A stretch of DNA of 64,000 nt from Fratercula arctica (GCA_947846985.1 CANTUZ010000004.1:4640927-4704926), one strand, 5' to 3'; shown: positions 25,160-38,000, numbered from the stretch's first letter. Notes: generated by a model not told the origin, from the sequence alone. Numbers and translations: made by a program.

Positions 25160-28100
25160 ATCTACCGACTGTTCTGGGGTTGTTAGATGTAAAGAAGAAT
25201 GCCTATCTTATACAAACAAGGAAGCACAGTAATTGCTTTTTAGAACAGTGCTAAATTAAAATGAGAAAATCTCTTGCATCTTAACAAGGTAAGGTACAAA
25301 TCACACAAAAGACATTCTGAGAACAATGTTTCTTTGTAGAACACAGGAGACTACAATTACTAGCCAGTGAGATGGGTAATATACTTTTGAGTATTTGTTA
25401 AAAAACGATATGCATGTTTTTGTGACAAGATTTTACTCTTACACATTGACTATTAAACATTTGCATATATTCTTGTAAAACAAAAAACACTACAGACAAA
25501 ATCCCAACCTTTTCCCTATATTTAAAGAATGATAATATTTCTGAAGTGAGAACTCAGAGCCTCACCAAATTAATTTCACCGTTTCCCCTTTCCTTTAATC
25601 AGGGAATTTGCCGTATCCCTTAGTTCTGGTTTCATCCAGTTTGAACTTCTGTTTGTGCAGTGATTTCCTTTTAACATTTTTTTTTTATTTAAATTAGTCC
25701 CTGAAGAGATAACTGACAGAAAAGTTTACTGTGATATCAGTTTTTAGAGCCTTTCTAATTATTTCTCCCCTCCCTCAGTACCTACAAATATCTGATCTTC
25801 TGCACTGTGCTGCAAGCCTATTAAAATTAGAACCCTAATTAAGAATATTCAAATGATTACATTTTGCCTGGCTGATGGCACCACTACAGCAGCTTGACTC
25901 ATCCTTCAGACTATAAAGAATTAAATAAATCAAAAAGTCTAGGAAAAGTGAAATGGAAACTCTGTTTTTTATATAAGACAAATTAATAGATTTGAAACAG
26001 GCCTCTTCCTAATGAGGAGTTCTTAAAGGAACTGACGCACAGAAACCACTTAATAATTGGCATTATATCTAAATGATTATAGTTTCTTTTTAAAATACGA
26101 ACCAACATTTTCACTACCACATGTGGTAGTTGGTAACGTTGAGTTTGAAAGGAAGAGTACTGCAAGGCTGATTTCTCTTCCAACCCCTGTTATTTTTATG
26201 TACATCACCACTTCATCATCTTTACTGAGACTTGCTGCAAATTTAAAATACCCTAAGAGGGCTGAGAGAGCATTCTTACAAGAGTATTTATCTACTGTAT
26301 CATTAGGGTTCTTGTTACCGTAATTTCACAGTTCTGAGCAACAATTGTTTGATTTATGGGAAGTATCGTTTCCATTTTATGGACAGGTAATTGAGCTCTA
26401 TGATACATTAATTGATTTGTAGGGGAAATATATTAAAAGCTGGCTGGAAAAGCAAATTATTCAGGATTTCACAGTCTCAATGCCTTTTAGAGCTACCACT
26501 CCAGGACCACTAAAGAAGTTTGGTTTAGCTGATGTCAGCGAAGCTACAGTTTAGTGTTTGTCCAAAGAACGTTGATGTTCTAAAACAAAAGTGAGGTTAA
26601 TGTGGTTTCATGAGCTATGAAGGCATAATTAAAGATCACTGTTTACTCTCAGTTCAGGATCGCTTCTTAGCTCAAGATGTACTTAGTGGTAAGAGCTGAG
26701 GTGAAAGATGAAGTTCAACAAAGCATCGCTAACAAAGTGAGTTATGCATCAAGATTTCAACACAGGTGATCCAATCACAGCTCCTGCCTGACTGCGATTC
26801 AGTGCTGCAGCTGATAACCCCCAAAGCTCTTGCCAGATCAGTCTGGGATGGTCATAAACATTTAACAAAACTTTTGTTAATAAAAAAAGATGCAAAAGAG
26901 CCACACCAAATTCATCCCTAATGCAACTTAAGTTATATTTATTTATTTATTATTGGTTTTTCTTTTAAATAGCCACTGATGTTTCAGGATAGTGAAAGAT
27001 ACATACTCAAAACCGATGTTACTCCCTCGGAGTAACCAGAGCTCCACCAATGATAAATTTGCCCCTCTGGGTCCTGATCTTTATTGCCATAGTGATTTCT
27101 GCCTTTGCAAAGACTATATGAAAATCCCGTCCTTCTGACGGGGTAGTAGTTTTACACTCATTTTGCAAGGGTATAAATCACAAGGTGAAGCATAAAGCTA
27201 TACAAGACTGAGCTCCTGCTTTAAAATTCCTATTGTTATGAGCTACTCACTACAGGCTTTATTACTCAAAGAAGTGAATGATAGAAGTGTTAATAATGTG
27301 AATGAAATAAACAATTATGTAACATCTTGCCTAACAAGACACTTCAATAAAATCTTAAGTTAATTTATAGGGAATCTACAATCTTCTCATTCAGCATAGA
27401 ACCTTATTGTTAATTAACACTAATAAGTCAGGATTATGTTGAAAATGACTGAATTTTGTGAATCTGCAGGTACATTAACATAAATAAGAAAATTAGAGAA
27501 CAAACCTGAGCATGCTTTGCTCAGATGTAGTCACACTGATTATTTATTACAATATTTCTATTATATGTTACAAACATAACACTGTAAGATTTTGAGTTTG
27601 TACCAGCATTCTGGCACAATTTTTGATCAAAAGAACAACAAACGTCTTAGTTTAAAAAAGCATGAGAATAAATGAAAATCACTGAAATTCTATAGCGTTA
27701 TAATAATTTACAAATGCCTCAGCACAAAAGAAGTTTATTCCAGTTTGCTAAATATTGTTTTTTAGAAATGGTATTACGATTATTACTATTTAGAAATGGT
27801 ATTATTATTATTACAGTATTTTTAGAAAGGTATTACATGTTCCTATGTTATAGTACTGCATTGTAAATCTCCTGTTCTGAAAGATTAGGGCATATGTCCT
27901 TTTAATTTCTGGATTTTATTTGGTGGTTGGAAATTATAAGCAAAGGCGGTTGGGTTTCTTTTTGTTGGGTCGGTTTTTTTTTTTTTTTACTTCTCAAGAG
28001 AAAGCAAAAATCATAGGAGGAATATTTTCACAAATTGGTAAAAGTTTTATAACCTGCATGATAGAATAAAACGGGCATGAACCCAATATAGAAGTTCAGC

Positions 28101-29060
28101 CCCAAGTACAAATAACGCATTTGTATAACTTCCTATTCACATTTTAGAGAGTGTTTATATACTGTACTTCAAACACTGGCAGCCTCCCATGAAATGTCAA
28201 ACAATGCTCCACTCCCAAAAAATCCTGCCCAAGTATCCTTTTTTTTTTCCCCTGCTCTCTCTGTAGCTACCATGGGAATCCAGATGCAAAACAAGAACGC
28301 TCCTCTGTTCTTGCAAGTTGTTTGTATCTGAATCCATAAATCCCCATGACTCTCTAATAATTTTGGCAGCCAACAACTGTGATTGAACAATAGATAGCTC
28401 CTATTACGAGTGATGAATAGACACTAATTCACCTGGCAGGCTACAAAGTAAGATGTCTCTACTTTTCAGTGTTCAGACAACTAAAATCGTTTTCAATAAC
28501 TTAGCACCAATATGCAAAGCAAGCAGCGTGTGCCAGTTAAAAATAGAAAGACAAACCAAAAAAACATTTTGAGAGCATTGTTTCTAGGCAATATGGGAAA
28601 CAGAGTGACATTCTGTTTTCAAACAAAAGCTAGTAGTTACATTGAAGCAGTGGTGGACGGCAGAAAAGTAAATAGTTTGGATTACAATAATTTCCTCTAG
28701 CATAAGAAGTTCCTAGGAAGAAATTTCCTTATCTAATTTTGTAAAAGTTCAGTTGTGGGGTTTTTTTCTTTATCATCCCATGCAAAAATGGTGACAAACA
28801 GGGAGGAAAAGAAAAGGGTTGTCTTAAGGCAGTCAATCAACAATAACATGCTGAAATCATGGACTTTGACCCAAAACATAGCACCGTGACTGTTAATTAC
28901 CAGTAGCTGATGCAAGGACTTACAACAGGGTCCTTTCGCTTCCTTGGAAAAAAAGCGTAATAATAAGGCAGAAAAAAAATTACTAGTATAAGTAAATAAA
29001 GCATATTTGTACTGCAGTTGTTCAGGACCACTCCTGATCACCATGTATATGTCAAATCCT
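25160..29060. other. Gene-poor AT-rich stretch
   Basis: I found no supportable gene. Contents include a TATTTATTTATT patch near 26936-26952, the perfect palindrome TGTTAATTAACA at 27408-27419, a short minisatellite at 27761-27837, and a T run at 27974-27988. A plus-strand exon-like segment near 26653-26688 (acceptor TTTACTCTCAG, donor GTAAGA) is too short to assert. Confidence 0.55.
27761..27837. repeat. Short minisatellite, 28-32 bp unit
   Basis: There are three imperfect tandem copies of a unit beginning TTTAGAAATGGTATTA, at 27761, 27789 and 27821; the last is partial and has AAGG in place of AATGG. Internal ATT expansion changes the spacing from 28 to 32 bp, which points to replication slippage. 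Confidence 0.85.
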
Positions 29061-30576
29061 AATCTTACCTCTATCCGTTTTACCAGCTGGGCTTTCATAG
29101 ATCATTAGACTTCTGTATTTCTGCTTGTGACTTCTGGAAGATGAACTGGGCGCTGCATACATCGGGTAATACAATACCATTTATTTCCTGGATATGTCTG
29201 AATCACTGTATAAACAACCTATAATGAATCTGCACGTGCACAGTGGCCAGTTTTCCAGGTTACTGCTCTTGCTCGAACTGACCTGCTCGACATCCAAGGC
29301 AAAAGGAGAAGCGCTGTTTTTTCCATAAAGTCCGTAGAAACCACAAAAAAGGCAGAAGGACAAAAATGACTCATAAAAGCAGCAGTCTGTAGCCAAAAGC
29401 AGCAGAGTCAGCAGCTAGGTGTTTCACTTCTCATGATATTCCACTTGCAAAAGTTCCGGTTGAGTACCTGCTGAAAAGCAGAGGTTGTACTTCATTTCTA
29501 TTTCAAACCATTATACTTCTGTTGCTATTCAAAGAAGAGTGAAGAAATCTGGGGGTTTGTTAGGTTTTAAAGAGTTTCCAATTTCAGGCCTAATAGAAAA
29601 CAAAATGGAAATTATGACAAGTATTAGGACATAAAAGTAGAAATATGGAAGAACACAAAATGTTATACTCTGGTTGCCTATTGCTTTTTCAGCAGAACAA
29701 AGTCTCCACAAACACATAAAGACATACTTTTTCCCCCAGTGAAGAAAAGATGTATCTTATAACCTGTAAAACAAGCCATAAAACCAAAGCAAACCTGATT
29801 CCTGTAAACAGAAAATGTTCTTTAAAAATTCAGTTTTGAGAGCATCAACATTTAATTGTCTTCAGCATATCTCAGAAGCTCAGAATTACTCAAAATAGTG
29901 CCAAGAACAACCAAAAAGAGATCTCAACTATTTTAATAAGACATACCTTACAAAAAAGTCTTTTCTTATAATCTTTCACTATTTCAGCATATTTAGATTG
30001 ATAAAAAATGTTTTGAATGTCTGAATTTTGTCAGTAACTCCAGCTCTCAACATCAGTGGAGGATTTCCCAACGTCTTGCTCTAAGCATCAGACAACTGGC
30101 TACACACTTAAGATTTATTAGGTTATTTGTGATATGTTAAGTGAATCCTGATTGATAATTAAAATCACTGGGGACTACTAATTATAAAATACACATAGGC
30201 CAAATTTTAATAAATAGATTTTATTAAGAGCAATTTTAAATCTATAATGGAAAACATAATTTCTAGAGCAATTATCTTAAGAAATTGCATTAATACATAG
30301 TAAGACATTATATACAGTTTAATGACTAGCAATTAATTTATATAACCACATTAACAGTAAGACACATGTACAACAATTACGAGTGTTATGTGTTCAAAGA
30401 GTTTATCTAATCGTAACATCCAAGTACTACTTTCTAAATAACACAAAATAATTTGTCTGATTAAATCTGTGTTTAAGACAATACTCAATGGGCCTGACTA
30501 AGGGCTAAAATTAGTGGCAAGTCTTAGCTTTGAAAGATAGAAATTTATTGCTGACAAGTAGGAAGATACACATCAA

Positions 30577-30628
30577 GTCCACATATAAACATATGCCCAT
30601 AGTTAACACATATGTTTATACTGTGGAC
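30577..30628. other. Near-perfect inverted repeat (hairpin)
   Basis: The left arm GTCCACATATAAACATATG (30577-30595) pairs with the right arm (30609-30628) over 19 base pairs, with a single bulged C at 30621. The loop is 13 bases. Pairing does not continue outward beyond the arms. The shape resembles a short microRNA precursor. However, the stem lacks the lower-stem extension expected of a Drosha substrate, and the arms are AT-rich, so a chance palindrome or a small DNA-transposon remnant is equally possible. The structure is seen directly; any function is inference. Confidence 0.6.
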
Positions 30629-30837
30629 ATTAGTTTTCAATAAATTAACTTCAGATAAAACGTGAAAATTGTGGAGAGTTCTGCTATACAGAGCTTGTTT
30701 GAATGACCACAGTTCTCTCTGAAAACAGCCCTGCTTCTCAGAAATATTCCTCCATTTCTACTTAGAGTTTTAGAAAATCTTATGGCAACAATAAACCCTC
30801 TGTTATGCTTCAGCATTTGCTACTCTAAGTAACTGTT

Positions 30838-30860
30838 GTTATTATTATTATTATTATTTA
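30838..30860. repeat. (TTA)n microsatellite
   Basis: About seven copies of TTA/ATT, ending in a TTTA-type interruption. Confidence 0.85.
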
Positions 30861-31569
30861 TTTTCAATTACATCCACCTAATTTTGGCACATTTATTGAA
30901 AAAATAAAGTACTTTCAACATTTTAAATCTCTAATTTAAAAATGCAAATTTCCAGATAGACCATCTCCCTGCAACATCTCAGGGTTATGTTTCAGGTATA
31001 TTTTCTGAGTTCAGAACAAATTTGCAAATTGTTTTATTTGGGTTGAATAAGACACGTAAGAGAATCACACATACACACTCCCAAACTTTAGACATACATT
31101 ATCTTTCCTCAGCAACGATCATTTGATTTTTCTGCCTAGGTTATTTTCATTCTAGCAGCAGCAAACCAGTTTAAATGGTGAATCATTTTATGCTGTTCCC
31201 CAGGCACCGCTAATCACGGTAATCTAATCTGTTCAAATTAACCCACATGCCACAGTTCCGCAGACAATTAACCCTTGTATTTCAGTGGGTTGTGCAAATC
31301 AAATCTAAACCACATTACCATAATCTTCTGCACGTTATGTAAATTGCTTCAGTATTCATAATTGCTCATAAAGATTCTTCTCTTACATGATTTCTCCCAA
31401 CATCTAGGTAAAAATTCAGAGGAAAACAGAAACAACAACATCAATCCATCTTCTCAACAAATTCACAGTTATCATACAGAAAATACCAATTCTCGCCATC
31501 GTTACAATCTAACACTCACAACTCTTATTGGATCTGAATCACTGAAGGCAGACTATCTTCTCTGTATTA

Positions 31570-31806
31570 ACTATTGCAGGGGTCCCAAATGCTATTCCCT
31601 ATGGCTCTGCCTCCTACCCCCAGTAACTGCCTTCTGACCTCCTTCCCAGTCTCCCAGTCCGTACTGCACTGTAACGTACCCACCAGGACAGGGGCCCCGA
31701 CGCCTCAGAGGACATTTCCCACCAGGGGCTGCCAAGCAGGGACTACAGAGGAGTTCATCACTGGAGCTAGCACCCATCTCATTCCTACACTCAACTCTTT
31801 ACCAGG
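31570..31806. other. GC-rich patch of unknown origin beside a CR1
   Basis: Base composition changes sharply here, to C- and G-rich sequence containing CCCCGACGCCTCAGAGG and ACCAGGGGCTGCCAAGCAGG. It stops where the CR1 at 31807 begins. Reading frames run through it on both strands (plus 31574-31837, minus 31592-31777), but the plus-strand one continues into the CR1, so it is not a host gene. It could be a diverged upstream part of the same CR1, another repeat, or a decayed exon. I do not recognise it. Confidence 0.4.
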
Positions 31807-32078
31807 GAGTAGAGCGAGGGTAACAGTTTTAAACTGAAAGAGGGAAGATTTAGATTAGATATTAGGAGGAAATTCTTCACTCTGAGGGTGCAGAGATACT
31901 GGCCCAGGTTGCCCAGAGAAGCTCTGGCTGCCCCATCCCTGGAGGGGTTCAAGGCCAGGCTGGATGGGGCTTTGAGCAGCCTGGTCTGGTGGGAGGTGTC
32001 CCTGCCCAGGGCAGGGGGTTGGAACTGGATGGTCTTCAAGGTATCTTCCAACTGAAACCATTCTATGATTTTATGATC
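31807..32078 (+). mobile_element. CR1 LINE, 3' end fragment
   Basis: This is a second plus-strand CR1 3' end. Hallmarks in order are GTTTTAAACTGAAAGAGGG, TTAGATTAGATATTAGGAGG, GCCCAGGTTGCCCAGAGAAG, CCATCCCTGGAGGGGTTCAA, GCCAGGCTGGATGGGGCTTT, CAGGGGGTTGGAACTGGATG and the tail ATTCTATGATTTTATGAT. The internal motifs differ from the copy at 1101-1411 (TGGAGGGGTTCAAGGCCAGG against TGGAAACATTCAAGGTCAGG). It therefore belongs to a different CR1 subfamily, and it looks closer to its consensus. It has no coding part. Confidence 0.93.
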
Positions 32079-35000
32079 AATCTGCTTTGGGAGTTTCTTC
32101 TGACACTGCTTGTGCTTTAAGGCCTATTAGGTGGCAGTTCCAAAACATTAGAATCGACCACAAGTCAGGCTATTAAACTTCTTGCCAAGTATTTTGACTT
32201 TCATTAGCTGATTAAAAATTCAATGCCCTGTATTTACCACTCATGAAGGGCCTTATCTTTGTCCATGCACGAAATACGAGAAAAGTGGACAGACTCTCAA
32301 CTCTCTAGACTGAAGAAGGATATTAATTGTATTTCTGTACATACAAATCTCAAAAAACAACATTTAAAAAAATAATAATAAAATCTCCTTTCAGTGACCC
32401 ATGTTTTGTCCCCGGTGAGTTTTCCGGACTCTGGGCCAAGCTTGCAGAGTTAGTAGAGAGACAATTTCCCAGCAAAGACATAATAGAGAAAAAAAATAAG
32501 AGGGCAGAACAGTACACCAACGAGAGCAAGGATCTGTGGAACAAGGGCTCAAAGACATCTTTTACAGTATATAATGAAATTAATATTTATCATCCTTGGT
32601 GGTCTAGAGACATTCTGATGAGCTGCACTATGGATGCCAGTAGAGCATCCCAGCCAAGGGGAATCTCCTTGAGGATCCAAGTGATCCTCAGGTATTGATT
32701 TAACGCAGAAGCAGACACAAAGTTGACAGCAGCTCTACACAGCTGGAGATTTTATGATGGATACATGAGCCCTCTGACACATTCAAGGCTGTGGTCTGCT
32801 GATAAACACCTCAAAACATAAAACTAACTCTCAGAATCAGCTGCCATAAATCCCGTGGCAAAAATCCCTTAACTCATTTTCTTCTCTATGTTGCGCAGAA
32901 GTCATTTGTTTTGAACTTACCGTATTTAAAAACTGAATCTTTTTAATGTTAAAAGGACACACAGATTACAAGGTAAAATCTGTTTCTTGATTAAATTAGC
33001 AAAGCTCATGGAATCAGGTTTTTAGTAGCTAGCTTCAAAACTGTACCCAACAGGTTGTTATTTACAGATAATAAGCATATAAAGTCAGACTAAGAACGTT
33101 CATTTACAAACTTGAAGGACTACTCACAGTAACTTTCTTGCACTACACTGCAATCACAACACTGTAATTCGGTAAAAGATAAATAGTTACAAAACTGTAA
33201 TACAGACGAAGACCTACATTCATTGGCAACAGTAAATGTAAAATGCAGCAGCTATTAGAAGCAAATCCAGGAATCCTTTGCATTATAGCTCACAGAGGCT
33301 GTGATGCACTTCTGTAATGAATACTTAAAGACGTATGGGAAAAAAATAAAATTATATTTCACCAACCATTTCCTGTGTTGCACTTACATAGCCAAATAAA
33401 ATCATTCGCTCTGCCATGCCTCAAGTGACTTCAAAGTCATCATTAGTTGATAGCAAATAATCAGAACGCTGTTTAAAATACAAAGTAGTTATCAACATAT
33501 TCCAAATATTTTTAATTTAAGAGATCATTTGAAGATCACAGCATAATGGCTGAGTAAGTCCCTTGATGATTTTTCCATGCGACAGTGCAGTCACGTGCTT
33601 TGTCGGCTGAAACATAACTCAGTTTCATGCCATATTATCAACACACTGGAACAGCAAATATTTTAAACTAGACTGAATACTTTCATGTGCAGGTTCCTGC
33701 CTCGCTGCCCATTCATAGTCATTCTTTCAATTTAGAAGCATTTAGCATTTTGCAGTATACAGGGTTTTTTACGTTGTTTGCTGAGAGTTCTAAGAAATCT
33801 CTCTCTGCAGGCACCAGTGGATGGCAAACAGACACACACAGAAAAGCTCAGACACTTCAGAAAACCAGGGAGTTTGACTGCCTACACTGCATTTAGCTTG
33901 AGACAGAGATGATAAAGTCCAAATTCTCTTGCAATAACGAAGCTAAAAGCAAAGAGTAATGGGACAAGAAACAGAACCAATGCAACAGCATTTCTACCTA
34001 TTTTTTTAACCTGAGTACTATCACTTTTCAGTCACACAACATTTTATGTTTAACTTGAGCACTAAGCTGACCTTTTAGGTCCCAATGAATAAAATTACAA
34101 TAAAATCTCTTCTATCTTTCAATCAAGAAGACACATTCAGTTGCTTATCTTTCATCAGGGATAGTAACTTAATGCTTTTGTTATAGATTTTCCTGACAAA
34201 TACTTAGAGTACACTTTTTCTTTTGATCTCATTATTTGTTCTCTCCGAAGACCCAACAGCCAGGATCAAATGAAGCTTTTTTAATACTCTTTACTGCACA
34301 GACCATGACTTCGAAAGCATAGCAGTGGAGCTTATATCACATTAACCTCAACCAGAATTTACATAAAAGCAATTACATCCTAACAACATGCTTTAGTGTT
34401 CTAAAGGTGAGCTAACATACCGAGGGCTACAAGTTACTATGTTCAGTCATCAAACTCAAAGCACAACAATCAGAAATATCCTGAGCAATGTGTCACAATC
34501 CATGGGTTTGGCAACAAGGAGGAAGCTGCAGCAGCACAAATGCAGAGCAACCGCGCAACGCCCAGAAGACCTTTAAAAGCCCTTAAATCTCAATTACGTC
34601 GTCCCATCTGCCCCACCCCACCCCCCAAGAAGTCTGTGAATGCAAAGCGTTTTGCATACTGCATGGAAAAATGTATCTTCACTTACGGGGAGTTCCGTTT
34701 GTTGGGTTTGATTCCCAAATTATATACAATAGCGACATAAAGAAAGGGTTAACTGCTTTATGACACTGCATAAAGAATTCTTCCTCTGTCTGAACTAATT
34801 CTGTGACATGTAAATAGCAGGGCATTTAAGAGCAAAACCAGTTCTATAACACAAAGAATCTGGGCTGAAGGACACGGAATTTTCACAACCAGACAAATCT
34901 TACAGGTAGGTCTCCAGTACTGCTGCAGCTATATCCCTAATAATCCCCCTAATACAGCTGTAACGGAGTTCTTCAGTTTACCTGTTTCACTGTGGGGATT

Positions 35001-38000
35001 GCTTTACTCTAGTCCCAGTATCTAACTGGACTCTGTTGTAAAAACCCATAAAAAAAAATTGTCCCCACTGCAGAGTTTGCAATCTGAAATTAAAGCCAAG
35101 AAATAAATAGGCATCAGAAAGCACAAGGAAACAAAAGGACAACAGTGGTCACAGTGGTGGGATACAGCCTCAACATATAAGCCATCTGAGCATTGGGATG
35201 GCTTCTTTTGGAGATAATACCAGAGGAAAGTTACAGGAAAGGATCTGAAAGAAGGTAAATCAGTTCGCAGATGTTTAGAAGGATCATGGTGGAAACAGCA
35301 TAATTTTTTTCAACTGTTAATAAGTGGATGCTGGAGGCTGGTATCGTAGGTATGCTGGAGATGGCATCAACATTTTAATGACCATTAAAATAGAGCCAAG
35401 TCACAGAAGTCCTCAGGAAGGGTGGACAAAATCCTTCTGATACACGATACCAAGAGGGAGCAAGTTTAAAAGAGCATGGAGGACAATGTGTGATTAAATA
35501 CGATCACTAACAGAGAAGCAGAAAGAGGGAATTGAGAGGATGAGGCTGTATCCCCTGAGAGTGGCTGGGGAGCATAAGCAAGTAGAAAGCTTGACTTACC
35601 CTTTCCCCACAGAGGTAGGAAAGTCTAGATGAGGAACTTCTTTCCTTGCAGAAAATGTGACCTTGTGTTTATTTAGGAGTAACTTTTCATTCATATTGAA
35701 ACTGGTCAATTAACATTAAAAATGCAAAAGGAAAGGCTATAAAATCTACCTTTGGGATCATTCATTTTTAATCATTCTTTTTAAATGGCCAAACGAAAGC
35801 AAAAACAAACTCTGTCATACTCCCTGCTTTGAGATGTGTAGCTGCATAAAAAGAGTCAGAAACGCAGACACGATCAACACCGGTCCCTATAGGAAAACAA
35901 AGCAGAGGTCTCAGAGAAGCTGACCCGGCAGTTTTTGCCTGTGCAGAGCCATTGTTAATTCTGAAGCCAATGAGCGTTGTGAGGACATTGAGATGCTCCT
36001 CTTAACAACTGAGCCTGGTAAGACAAACAGGTGTTGATTAAAATTGAGACCTAAGAATGCTCTTCTGAGACATGTGGTCCTTTAAAATCCCTTCATTCTT
36101 GCTTTCCACTTTCCAGAAATAATTGCAACCCCAACTTTTATTATTTCTATGACTACCAGTTTCAAAAACATGCATACTAGCTTTTGGTCCAGGTTCCACA
36201 TCACTGTAAGTGCAGCACCTACACTGCATTGTTTTTCTATTTGTATCAGGGACCTCTGTATCAGTCAATCCCTGACAGGGTTTACTGCACCCACTTGCCT
36301 GTCAGACACAGCACAGATTCCATCCCGCACACAGATTCACTTATCACTGCAGACAGAAGACGGCTCTGCCTGCCCTTAGCCTGCGTTACTACTATACTCC
36401 ATTTATATTTTTATGAAACCAAAAATTCCTAAAGGAGTTCTGTAACTAAGAGATCTTCTGCTAGAATAGTACTTTTCCCCGCTCTTCCATTCTCTATGTT
36501 GCGTCTGCAAATATTCACATTTATATTTAAGAAGTAAAACAGAAAAACTATTGTTTGCGTAATGGAAAAACTAAGAGCATTATTCTTAAGGAATGAGTAA
36601 TTTGTCCTATTGTTAACAACTACTGCAAAAAACAACAAAGGCTCCTTTTTCTAGGAACAACAGCTGAATTAAGAAGATATGTAGAGCCAGAAAAACTACT
36701 TCAGGATAAATTCTGCCTCAGGCTTGCCTCTTTCCCAACGTAGCGACTAAATTTCTTGTTATGTATTAAGAATAAGAAACCATATTTTTTACTTTAATAT
36801 ACTTTTTAATTTCATGTATTATTTTACTTTTAACTGAAATGGATTCTGTATCATGCAATCTCTCATAAAGCACCAAGGTTAAAACCTCCTGCTCTGAACT
36901 CTTTTTCGTAAAAGACTGAAAATCCTACACTCTTGCATTGTTCAACATGGGAGTCAGATTTTGGTGTTACAGCTACAGAGTGGAGGCAAGGAATTTGAGA
37001 CATTCACTATTTTCTACACAGCTCTGCAAATAAACTAATTTTCCCTGTAGAAACTGTTCTTTCTCGAATCAAAAAATTGTCTTCAGTTTCTTTCCAGGAT
37101 GTTGCAGAGGTCATTTAATCCCAGTTTATACATTTATACGTTCAATCCTAGTATAGACACAAAGAAACAAACAGAATAAAAGCCATTAAAAAAAATAATT
37201 AGAAAAACAAATACAAAATCAGCTCTTTCAAAGACTTGAATCCTTCTCTGTTGAAGAAACTTTTAAATGCATTTTAAGCATTTGTTAAATGCAGTGAAGT
37301 TATCTGTGATGACTTATGCAAATTTTATCCAGCTACAAAAGATGTGAAGTGAGACATGGGAATAACTAACTTCAAACTGCCTTAGCACCCAAGCTCGTAA
37401 GGTCGTTCTATTTATCAGAGTGTCTCAAGAAAACACTCTGGTAGTGTCAGAGTAACAAATTTGCTCTCTGAAACTTTTGAGAAAAGTGGTAATAATTAAG
37501 CTTTGTTTCCCTATCTGCTTCCAGAACCTTGTTAATTTCATTCTGGGTTAAATGGCAAATTTCCTCATGGTTTACTCTTTCAAGAAGTACTTTAAGACAA
37601 GTTTAGACTTTCAGATAAAAATAAAAACAACTTTTTTTAAAAAAAAATCAATGATTTTTCATTTTTAAAAAGTGAAATCCAAAGCTTTGGGGAAAAGTGA
37701 AAGAGTTCAATAAACTCATAATTTTATTTGAGTAGGTGTAGCTTATTGAAAGATAAATAATGTCACAGATACGCTGTCAGTGAATACCAGATAGGAATTT
37801 CATTTATACCCATGTTTTTGCTAAAGTGTCATGAATCAATTAGAAAAACTGTGGGTTGGTGGGTTTCTTGCTTCCTTGTAAAAAGTGTGTAACGACTATC
37901 ACAAATACCATTTACAACAGAACCTCCTTTAAGAATAAAGTCAGTGACAATCAGGGGGCCTGAATCTTGTTCCTCTACTTGAACTATAATGGTAAATCAA

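Larger units (their letters stand above)
20062..30020 (-). other. Hypothetical spliced reading frame, six candidate exons
   Basis: Reading the minus strand, six segments have splice signals and join with consistent codon phase. They are 30020-29947 (donor GTATGT; weak acceptor), 29386-29283 (acceptor TTTTGGCTACAG; donor GTCAGT), 29133-29069 (GTAAGA), 24984-24910 (acceptor TTCTTCTTACAG, a NAGNAG; donor GTAAGT), 23152-23120 (GTAAGA) and 20138-20062 (acceptor TTTCTTGCAG; donor GTAAGT). The conceptual product is about 140 codons with no stop, rich in K and R. It includes the peptides SKYAEIVKDYKKRLF, FVVSTDFMEKTALLLLPW, KKRILSYVPDMDKSA and ELFHKWIYLRKGLKKEG. I recognise no family or domain, and no start or terminal exon was identified. 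Decoy exons are common and phase agreement over short segments is only modest evidence. A non-coding spliced RNA or pure chance are real alternatives. Confidence 0.2.

Noticed and set aside
28733..29098. 121-codon minus-strand frame
   Set aside because: No recognisable domain; it overlaps a candidate exon in a different frame and reads T-rich non-coding sequence.
31574..31837. 87-codon plus-strand frame across the GC-rich patch
   Set aside because: It runs into the CR1 3' end, and overlapping frames of similar length exist on both strands, as expected for GC-rich non-coding DNA.
33360..33420. Minus-strand ATG in good context followed by MAERMILFGY and a strong donor
   Set aside because: Attractive as a first exon, but its phase does not match the downstream chain and there is no promoter or CpG-rich context.
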